Below, piece after piece: positions 54,884 through 64,000 of a stretch of 64,000 bases of DNA. Source of the stretch: Cryptomeria japonica (lineage: Eukaryota > Streptophyta > Pinopsida > Cupressales > Cupressaceae); contig NC_081407.1 of NCBI RefSeq assembly GCF_030272615.1, positions 264,106,574 through 264,170,573 on the forward strand, in the 5' to 3' direction. Numbering within the stretch: the stretch's first letter is position 1; every line of letters starts with the position of its first letter. The notes under the pieces are model-generated. The model saw only the letters and a list, made by a program, of their open reading frames with translations, made no database searches and was not told the DNA's origin. A program made the position numbers and the translations under genes.

Positions 54884-57818
54884 TGTAGTACCCCTAGATG
54901 CTTTTCTTCAGATACTTCTTACTTTGACTTGTTAAACTATGTTTGACTAATTATGTGTGGTTCATTTTGTTGGCGTGTATGGATACATTCATGTGATCCA
55001 TGTTATTGGACTATTTAATTATGCTTATATGTTTCAAGATATTACTATTATTATGCTTTATTTGATATGGACATATCGATGTTGGTGATGATATACTTAT
55101 GATGGGGATTATATATTGGTGATTCATTATGATGCTTAATGAGATTTTAATCTATGTTCAAATGTTATTATTTGATTACTGATGATATTGTTGCTTATAG
55201 ATTGTATGTTTAGAATAGATATTTACTACATTGCTTGCTTGGGGATTAGAGTGCAAGAAATGATTTCATATTACTCATTCATGAGCTCCATACAATGACA
55301 TGATTTTCTTTCACTATGAGATTATAAATATGTGTGTGTGTGAGTGTGTACAACATGTTTTGTGCAAGTTACAGGTACTGGAGACATCGACTCCACCTGG
55401 TTCCACAGGCCTGAGCATGTCCTTAAATCCTAGTGGTGGTATAGGAGATTGTACAAGGCCCAAAATCTATCTAACCTTTATTTTATTCCATCAGATGTGT
55501 CATCTAGATAATATCTAACCACCTTGTTGTTGGTGATAAGTCATGGTTTGTTATCGGTATTACTTTATGATTCATTTGAGTGTGTGGGATTTTTTGTTAT
55601 TTTAATTATTAATATTAATTATAATTTGAGTGTTATAAATTAATTAATAATTAATAATTGTTTATTGTTGTTTTAATTGTATTTTTGAAATAATAAATAT
55701 ATTCCATTTTTGGATATTATTTATTAAGTAATTTATTATTGAGCATGTGACTATTTTTATTGTGGAAAATCATATTTTATTGTGGGATCAATTGTTCTAT
55801 TTTTATTTTATTTTGGTGGAACTAGTTGTCCTATTTTTATGGATAATTATGTTCTTAGTTGGAATTAATTATTTATTCTTTGCTTGCTTGTCAAGTGGGA
55901 GTGAACTATTTTTAGGGGATTTTTAATTGGTGATTTAATATTTATTATTATTCTTTGATTGTTTTATGGAGATTTTTATTTTCAAAATTAATTTGATATT
56001 ATCGTTTTAATGTTATTTTTATGGTTTTTGAATTAGGGTTTTTGAGCATGTTTTTGTGAGCTTTAATTAGGTGATAATTGACTTTTCTTTATTCTTTATG
56101 AGAACATATTTTGGAAGTGACCTTTTATGAAGTTTTGGGGAAGATTTATGGTTGTAATTTGTGGAGAAGTTTTAAAGGAGATTTGTGTGTCGTGGAATTA
56201 GAGAAGACTTTGTAGCCTTTTAGTATTGACTGAAGATTGTTTTTATGAATTTTCCTAAAGCGTGGATTCAATTTCTTGAGCTTGATCAATGGATTTTGTT
56301 ACTGATTGGAAGGGGATTCATGTTTTGAAATTCATCTACAATTTTCTCTCTCTCTCCTCCATCTTTCTTCATAGGTTTCCAAATAGGTTCTTATTTTCCA
56401 ATTTTAATTTCAGTTTAATTTGTAGTTTTAATTACAATGAATTATTAGGGGGATTTGGGAATGTGTATTTGATTGTAATTACTATTTGAAATCAGTTTTT
56501 AATTGTGTTATGAAAAGATTGTGTTTGGCTTAAATCGGGTGTGGGGATTTAGTGTTTCAGTTGTTATATTGTGCTTGGTGCTTTATTGAAATCCTTGTAT
56601 GAAACCATTTGTTTAGTTTTTATATGTTTTGGGGATGTTATCAGGCCCTCTACAAATGGATCTTTGTCAAAATTTTGATTGGATTTCTTAGTTCAATTGC
56701 ACAACAAATTGGAATTGGACTCAATTGCACAACAAATTGGACTCAATTGCATGTCAAATTGGACTCAACTGCGCAAAAAATTAGACTCAATTGTGTAGCT
56801 CTAGGATTCAATTGTATGCACCCAGAAGCCCAATTAGGAAACTTTAGTGATCAATTGCGCAACTTTTCTGGGTTTGTCTCAATTTACAATTTTGACCTAA
56901 TTTTGACTGTTGGTTAGTCCCAAAGGCTTAGGGTAATTGTTTTTCCTATCAAATTTATATTTTTGCATTTGATCAAACTTAATTTGACTATATTCGTATT
57001 CGTATTCCCTTTCCTGGTTTAGATTGTGAAAAGGAACATTATTTTTTAGGTTATAAACCAGTTTTAGGACTTGACCTTATGATTGCTCCTTGAATAGAAA
57101 TCGTATTTGTAGATTGTGTAATCTATTAATGTGTATGGATTTATGTATCTTATTATCCTATTGTGTTAGTTTTTATGTGGAAGCCTCTAGGAGTCTTTTG
57201 TTAGTTCTTTGGAGGTTTTGATTTTTATACTTTCTTTGGAAATATTTTTGGATGTTCTTTAGATGTTTGTTTAGTTGCTATCATTACTTCATTGTCTTGT
57301 GCAATGGTACCTTGTGTATCTTGTTTGTGGTTTGTGTTCAGTTCTTAAATTATATCTAGCCTTCTTGCTTGTTGTTTGGGGCCTTGTGTATATCTCTGGC
57401 ATTAGGGTTGGACCTTCAGGTTCCACATTGTCGAGTGGTAGTGTTTACCATCCTTTGGGGTTTTTGGAGTTCTTGTTTGTGAGTGGCTAGATGGATCTTA
57501 CCTTGTATTCTAGTATTTTCGCATTCATATGCAGATTATTCTACCATTGTGATGTATTTGCCATGTATCTTCCAGAAGTTTTGTGAAAGAACGTGTAATT
57601 TTATATTTGTATTTGTAAATTGGATATTCCAAGTGAAAGATTTGTAGTAGGACTATTTTGATAGAAGTATTTGTAATAATGCATATCTTGTAAGTGGTTG
57701 TTCTCATGTGGGTTATATGTATTTTCTTACTCTTTATGAAGGTTATCATAGGAATCTTTCATTTGGTGATTTAAAATGAACTTGGCATAGATCTTTATAT
57801 GAAGAGTTAAATGATTTA
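54884..57818 (+). repeat. 3' LTR of the chromovirus, truncated
   Basis: Starts TGTAGTACCCC and matches 34955-37725 and 42640-43190. The match stops at GATTTATG (57813-57820), where the next element begins; about 350 bp of its right end are missing. Confidence 0.88.
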
Positions 57819-58997
57819 TGGGTTACTACTTATTAATTTGCCATTAGTTTTATATCCAAAGTCATTCTATACACTCTAGTCAGTTACTACTACCAAAACA
57901 TTCAGTCAGTATGCACAGAACAATCGGTTATAGAAGAAAGTATTCACAAAGCCTAGTATACACCGAGTTGTCTACCGAGTAACATTGTATGTCTACCGAG
58001 CAGAAATAATGATACACCGAGTGAAACATGTTACCAAATTCATTGAACCTAGACACACTTGTGGAAACATGTTACAAGATCGAGGAACAAAGAACCGTTA
58101 TCACATTGGAAATTGCACTTAAGGATTGTGTATGATTTTGAGGTCATCTATCCAATGAAATATTTTATATGGTTATTCATTTGATAAATCATGTTTGTAA
58201 CATCGAAGCAATGAACCAGATCACCGACATAAGAGATCTATTTATACAACATGGATTGAGATCAGATAAGAAGTGACAACAAGAGATATAGAGATGTATG
58301 AAGCAAGACATGTGTGATACATAAGAAAGCACTGAGTGTTATGACTATTATAGAGACACAAAGGTCACCGAGAAGGATTTCAGAGAACAGTCAAAGAACA
58401 GAGTAAACAGAAGGGTTTACCGAGTTACTTTATGGGTTACCGAGGTATACTCTAAGCAAGGTAATCTCATTTTGAGCACATAGAATCTGCTATAACATTT
58501 CAGATGTAAAGTTGCAAATATTTGTAAAGATTTTATTGTAATATTTTGAAGTTGTAAGAGAAACCTTTAACAGGGTAAAAGACTCTAACAAAGTCTATAA
58601 ATTGTAAAGCCTTTAACCAGGTACAACATTTAGAATAAGTATTGTAAAATCCTTTAGCAAGGTAGATCTAAAGATCTCGATACTCCTAACAGGGTAAGCT
58701 ATCAGAAATAGCTAAACATGTAGCTCTAACCGAGCACTCTTTATTATTGCAGTAGTGAAGTTGTGGGTGCCATCCCCGCCGCAGTTTTTCTCTCTAACCA
58801 AGAGTTTCTGCATAACCAAAATATATGTGTTATGGAGTGAATCATGTATGATTATTATTCATTTGTTTTAGCTTTATGTTATCTTACAACAGTTTTTGGT
58901 TTATGCATAATAGTGAAGATATTGTTGATAAAAGGTTTTGAAGTAATGATTCACCCCTCCCCTCTCAGTACATTAGCTTTCCATATTGGGCCTAACA
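57819..58997 (+). repeat. 5' LTR of the family-2 element
   Basis: The right end is fixed by the primer site 2 bases downstream; the left end is fixed by where the chromovirus LTR match stops. The hexamer ACCGAG recurs eight times between 57975 and 58735. TTCACCCCTCCCCTC near 58950 also occurs in the fragment at 18190. Confidence 0.7.
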
Positions 58998-58999
58998 AT

Positions 59000-59011
59000 T
59001 GGTATCAGAGC
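59000..59011 (+). other. Primer binding site of the family-2 element
   Basis: TGGTATCAGAGC, 2 bases after CTAACA. Confidence 0.9.
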
Positions 59012-59059
59012 TTGAATCTTGGAAAAGGATTTAACAACCTAAAGAAAAAGATCTTATCA

Positions 59060-60412
59060 ATGGAAGACTATAAACAATCTTGGAGAATTGTGTATTTGCA
59101 AGAAGAGTTGGATCATGCCAATCAAGTGATTGTAGACATGCAAAGACAAATACAACAATCATTGAAAGTTAGAAGAAGATTGTCTGATGATTTGTAGGAC
59201 TCTCAAGAGTTAGTGGAACAAATTGAGAGATCATTTGAGAATAGTATATCTGCAGAGACTGAAGAGATGATTGGAGAACTGAAAGAAAAGAACAAAGCAC
59301 TGACTAGTCAGCTAAAAGCAATGAAAAGAGGACATGAACATTTCAGCACACAGATGACTGAAAATCTTGATGCATTAAGGATAGCTGAGGATAAAGTAAG
59401 AGATCTAGAAGGAGAAAAACAATAGCTTGAAGCATTAGTATCTAAAAAGAATGATGAAATCACTAGGACGATTGGAATACAAAGTAATCTGTCAAATCAA
59501 TTGGGTTATGCACATCATGAAGCAAATCTAAAGGATAATGAGAATCGAGCATTGAAACTTGAAGTATCAAGGTTGACCGATGAACTTAAAACAGAGAAGA
59601 AATCCAAAGAAACACTGAAGAAGAGTTATGAAGCATCGAAGATGTTGGATGAGCAACTGAATACAAGAAGACCCAACAAAGAAGCAGGACTCGGTTACAA
59701 AGGAAAAGACTCTACCGAGAAGGGAATCCACACTACCGAGAGAGGAGAATCATCAAAGCTAGTTGGAAACAAGAAGAACATCAAAGGAAAGAAACCTATT
59801 TGCAACTACTATGGAAATCAACGTCATACTGCTAACTTGTGCCAAATTAGAAAAGGTAAGCAACCGAATGTCACTAAGTCTAATGGTTATTGTTACAACT
59901 GCAATAAGTATGGTCACACATCTAATCAATGTAGGACAAAGTCTGTTAACAATTATCAGAAGGCAAAATTCAAAGGGATTTGTAAAAATTGAAATAGATA
60001 TGGACATAGCACTGAGAAGTGTTGGTTTAAGCAAAAGAACTATATGTGGTATGCACATTGAGCAAATGCTAGAGGTTACCGAACTCACACAGATCCTTAC
60101 TGATAGTATTCTGCAGTACCATGGGATTACAATACAAGGATATGGTGTGAATGTTGTGGAAGATATGGACATATAAGTGCCAACTACTTTATAAGGTTTG
60201 GAATGAACAACTGAAGATCATGGAGAAATCCTGGTATGGCATGTTTTCATTGTCACAAAGTTGGACACTTGGCTAGAGATTGTAGAGATCAACCTAGAGG
60301 AGACACTGAGGAAATAAAAGAAAAATTACAGATGATTTGGAAAAAGAAGGAAATTGTGTCAAATGAAGAAAGCACCTTACCTACCGAGTTAGGTGCACCT
60401 ATTCCAAATTAA
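59060..60412 (+). pseudogene. Gag-like coiled-coil protein with five CCHC knuckles (family 2)
   Basis: One frame from ATG 59060 to TAA 60410-60412 (451 codons) with premature stops at 59195, 59423, 59990, 60059 and near 60104. Residues 1-220 are a Lys/Glu/Leu-rich coiled coil. Knuckles: a degenerate CNYYGNQRHTANLC (about 59800), CYNCNKYGHTSNQC (about 59890), one at 59980-60020 whose second Cys codon is the TGA at 59990, CECCGRYGHISANY (about 60146) and an intact CFHCHKVGHLARDC (about 60242). The TAGs at 59195 and 59423 fit Gln codons. It should be a nucleocapsid-like Gag; no capsid domain was recognised. Confidence 0.82.
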
Positions 60413-60928
60413 TCGGTAAAGGTATGAAGGGACTACATTCTCCCAAAGGTTAAATCTTAACAGTTCCTATTTTATCATGCACTTAATTCAAAATCTGCAT
60501 AGCTAAAGATGCATTAGAAAATTTGAAATTTTATCAAGTCTTTTGGAAGCCTGTCTAGTCGGTGAATACAGGAAGACTGGCTACTCGGTAAAAGCATAAA
60601 AAGGAAGTGGTATCAAGTGCATTTAATGTCTTTTGACCTAACTGCACAAAGCCCGATAAGGTATATTGTGTACTTAAAGCTTTTACGCGGTCATTTCACA
60701 CTTACCAAGTTTTCAAGAAAGAAGAGCAAAGTGATTCAAGGCGATGAAACCACCTCCCAAGTGAATTTCAAGGTATTTACACATCAATCTCAAGCATTTC
60801 TAAGAACTAGTTTACCGATCACATCAGTTGTGAATATCTATTTTACATTTGCTAAGTGGGAAGCGTCTATCATTTGAAAGTCTTCAAACCCTAGGGATCT
60901 TTTGTTAAGTGATTATCTGAAATCTACA
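60413..60928 (+). other. Spacer between gag and the second ORF of the family-2 element
   Basis: About 0.5 kb without a supported ORF. It separates the two reading frames, as in the family-1 element. Confidence 0.5.
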
Positions 60929-63900
60929 ATGGCACCTAAGATCTAGAAGCCCATTTTTGTTGAGAACTTTGAAAAGCCCTCACTGAAATACTGCTTAACT
61001 CCCAAAGTAGCTTCTGAACCGGATGATAAAACTGCATTTTCACTCATTCTGGATAAGGTTTTACTAGTTGAGGATGTCAGATTCTTCACTAAGTGTCATA
61101 TTGAGGAACTAGGTCATGTTGAAATCAAGGACACATATGATGAATTATGTACCGATGGGAAATTGGATAGCAAGTATGAGCACATCAAAATCAAGGGATT
61201 GACCAAAGCCCTAACCTATCCCCATGTATTCAAACCCCAGTGGGTTAAGATTGTTCTAAGCAGAGTTCATGATGATTTCATGTGGTTAGCGGAGCAACCA
61301 TTCATAATCACCAAGGAAATCATTCATTTGATCACTGGTTACCCTATTTTTGATCATGCCCGAGATCAAAAAATGATATCACAAAAGGAATTGATCACTC
61401 TAACTAGAGTTGAATCAGATTACAAAGGACTGAGATTGAATAATGTAACAGATGCAGAGTTGAAGTTTGCCATTAGAGTAATAGGTTATTGTTTCTTCCA
61501 ATCGGCAAGGGAAAATAGTGTACCCTGTGTAGCAGTCGACTTAGCATATAAAATTGTGAAGAAAGGAATGAAAATTAATCTTTGTGAAGTATTGCTGAAA
61601 AACCTATTTGAGAATCTAAACACCATAAGGAAGCCAAAGAAGAGCAACTTGGCTAACACTCTGAAGTTTGGATCACTTCTAGTATGCATGTTTTTCTATT
61701 TTGAGAAATTCTTTCCATCAGTCGGTAATGTAGTTTGGGAGATACACCGACCAATCACCCATCAAATCAATGACTTCATCAAGAAGCTAGGTGATAATTT
61801 TAATGATATTATGGATGATTACTTTAGCAATTTTTAGGAAAGGATGCATAACAGGTACCGGATCACACCCCAGTTAGTAGAGAAATACAAGGATGACATA
61901 TGTTTTGAAGTGGACACTGATTATTGCTATGTTAATGTTGTGGAACTGAGAACTCGATCTTTGCCACCTATGGGTTATGCGATTGATTTTGAAATCACAC
62001 AACAACAAATAGATTCTTTTCTTACTCTACCAAGGCATGCTACTGAGCTGAGGTATGGAACATATGAAGAAGTGAAAGAGAAAGTTAAGATGAGTATTGT
62101 AGTACCCAAGGCTACAAGGAAAGCAATAAAGATGATCAAGGCATTAACGGAGAAATTTGGAGAAGGTTCTTCCTCCACACTTGTCAAGGGCACTATAGTC
62201 ATCACCGAGGAGGAATCTGAAGCTCAAGAGGTAGCTATTACATTGAGCACCGAATTGCCTAAAGGGAAAGTTTTGGAAAGGAAGAAACTAGATACATCAA
62301 AGGTATCACTGACTCCTTTAGTCAAGCGCCCAAACACAAGATCATCTGTAGCATCACCGAGTAAGAAACCAAAGAATGTTGCCGCACCAAAGGTAACAAA
62401 AACTTACAAGAAATCTACTCGGAGACTCATTCTGACTAAAGAGTCTAGTGATACCGAATTTGAAGATGCAAGTAAATTTCAAATTGTCAAGAGCAAAAAG
62501 GAAGAAGTACATAGTGTTGATAACTTTTATGGTAATCTGAAGCAATATGGTGGATTTGGATCTTTTAGATATGTTAAATATGAATCCAGATTTGATGAAG
62601 AAAAGAGACAAATAGAAGAAGCTGTAATCTCCACACTTCTGAAATTATGATTGGTCCCATTGGAAGTATCTAAGTCTCTTCCAAATGAATTATATTTACA
62701 TATTGATAATAGGTGGAAGTATGCCATGGACTCAGAAAAGAAGATGAGAGAAAGAAGTCCGGTACATCTCTTTCCAGACATGTCGGTAGATGAGATCACT
62801 AAACATCTGAAAAACCACCACTCAAACTTCCTAGTCAAGCAAAGAGCTTTGAAATTGATGAATGGATTTTATTTGGATGTAGAGAATGAGACAAAGGAAA
62901 AGTGGAAGGAAATCTTTTGAATCAAGAATGCTGGTGAGTAAGTTGAAGTTGAAATAGTTGATGTTACTGAGGAAGATCCTGATATCACTGAGCAAGACCC
63001 TGATGACACTATACAAATTGATGAGGATATCATGGACACTGAGGCACCTGAACAGGAAATGATAGAAGGGAATGCATATGCCAAACTAGTATCTAGTGAG
63101 TCAATTTTGGAGCAAGTTCAGCCCTATCCTCTAGTCACTTAGTCTACTTCAACCAAGGCCCCTCAAGACACTGAACAAGGAATAGAAGGTCACAAGTCTA
63201 GAGAAGGAGAAATTGCTTCTCAGGCCAGCGAAGGACAGACCTCTCAAGCTCCTTCTAGCACTGAAAATGTTAGATCTGAGACCCCAAGCACAAAAGCATC
63301 GATGGACACAACAAAGGCTACATCAGAGGTTCAAGAAATTGATAAAAGTGTTGCCTCTACCAAGCAACCTACCGAGGGTCAACAAGCCTCACAAGCCATT
63401 GTGTTAGTTCAACTGGTGAAAGGAAAAGAAAAGAAGCTGAAAAAGCATAATTTCAAATTAGATTTAACTAAACCAATAGTGTTGCCGAATGTTGACATTC
63501 AAATTAAAAAGACAAGCACTCATTGAATTCAGTGAACTATGCAAAGCCAAAGCTAAAATAGGAGAAACAAATGGCTATTCAAAAGAAAAATAAAGTACTT
63601 CAGAAGGTGAAAACACTATTAACCAATATGCTACTTGAAGTTACAGTGACAATAGATGCAACCATCCATGTTCAACTGGATGAACTCCTAACTAAAATTG
63701 AGACATATGGAGTAGACGCATCCGAATACTTGAGCAAGTTAAAAGACAAAGAGCTCACTGCTAAAATGATTGAAGAGGTACAGAAAGCTATTGCTATTGG
63801 CAAAGTAAAACTTGTCAAATTTATTGCTGAGTTGTCCCCTCAACTCAAGCACATTCTTTATTTATTTCAGAAACTCTGTACATTTTCTTTATTCATTAAA

Positions 63901-64000
63901 GATATCAAAAATAAAATAGAAGTGATTGAGAAAGAGATCACCGATCTCTCTAATAAGTTGGCCATTGAGCCACACTCTATTCAGAATTTTTATACCAAGC
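60929..64000 (+). pseudogene. Second ORF of the family-2 element, runs off the window
   Basis: ATG at 60929. Frame 2 is readable to 63526 with stops at 60944 (TAG), 61835 (TAG), 62648 (TGA), 62918 (TGA), about 62939 (TAA) and about 63139 (TAG); a frameshift follows near 63530, and the coil continues in another frame to the edge. The N-terminal domain has CHIEELGHVEIK, VKIVLSRVHDDFMWL, IITKEIIHLITGYP, MKINLCEVLL, LKFGSLLVCMFF and EKYKDDICFEV. Each has a counterpart in the ORF at 51219-49810. A Lys/Ser/Thr-rich linker (62100-62500), an acidic, Gln/Ser-rich stretch (62930-63400) and a coiled coil (63570-64000) follow. Function unknown; no catalytic or nucleic-acid-binding motif recognised. Confidence 0.8.

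Larger units (their letters stand above)
34955..57818 (+). mobile_element. Old Ty3/gypsy chromovirus, invaded by three other elements
   Basis: 5' LTR 34955-43539 (interrupted by 37726-42639), primer site 43543-43554, gag and pol 43790-46978 and 53511-54830 (interrupted by 46979-53505), polypurine tract about 54871-54883, 3' LTR from 54884, cut at 57818 by the next element. The order gag, protease, RT, RNase H, integrase, chromodomain-like end and LTR ends TGTAGTACCC/GGGCATTACA fit a plant chromovirus (Tekay-like, tentative). All ORFs are broken, and the LTRs differ by many substitutions and one indel of about 450 bp, so it is old. Confidence 0.87.
57819..64000 (+). mobile_element. Pol-less LTR retrotransposon (family 2), right end off the window
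   Basis: 5' LTR about 57819-58997 (TGGGTTACTACT ... GGGCCTAACA), primer site 59000-59011, gag-like frame 59060-60412, then a second long ORF from 60929 to the window edge. Same gene plan as 46979-53505, opposite orientation, homologous second protein but different LTR sequence. No protease, RT or integrase in the 5 kb seen. It inserted into the chromovirus 3' LTR; the left target copy would be attta (57814-57818). Its 3' LTR is not in the window, so pol further right cannot be excluded. Confidence 0.78.

Overview
The window looks like nuclear DNA of a large, repeat-dominated seed-plant genome, most likely a gymnosperm/conifer (inference from the very long LTRs, the low gene density and the strong decay of the retroelements; no species is claimed). 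About four fifths of it is nested LTR retrotransposon sequence. One ordinary plant gene is visible: a three-exon caffeic-acid-O-methyltransferase-like gene at 29694-31505.

Layout. (1) 1-6568: a minus-strand Ty3/gypsy element of the Tat type (protease, reverse transcriptase, two RNase H domains, start of integrase). Its 1.67 kb 5' LTR ends exactly where an older plus-strand Tat-type pol resumes. (2) 6569-16598: that older element, with pol carrying at least a dozen nonsense codons. Between its pol and its probable 3' LTR lies an antisense gene for a plant mobile domain (PMD) protein with its own TATA box and an intron full of minisatellites. (3) 16647-19250: two fragments of pol-less elements lying back to back. 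(4) 21545-28420: remains of another retroelement split by a complete 4.9 kb LTR element (22628-27550) that keeps only a protease-like ORF. (5) 28430-34950: the methyltransferase gene with repeat-rich promoter and flanks, and a small terminal-repeat element. (6) 34955-57818: an old chromovirus. It was later invaded three times: in its 5' LTR (37726-42639, TSD ggatg), in pol (46979-53505, perfect TSD ggtta), and at the end of its 3' LTR (57819 to the window edge).

The most unusual content is a group of pol-less LTR elements, clearest at 46979-53505 (minus) and 57819-64000 (plus). Each has a tRNA-Met-type primer binding site, a coiled-coil Gag-like protein with four or five CCHC zinc knuckles, and a second very long ORF. 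That second ORF has a conserved N-terminal domain of unknown function, an acidic/Ser/Lys-rich linker and a coiled-coil tail. The LTRs of the two are not obviously related, but the second proteins are clearly homologous. The elements have no protease, reverse transcriptase or integrase and presumably depend on helper elements.

Decay is strongly patterned. Many premature stops are TGA where a related protein or motif has Arg (CGA to TGA), or TAG where Gln is expected (CAG to TAG). This fits deamination of methylated CG and CHG cytosines in silenced DNA.
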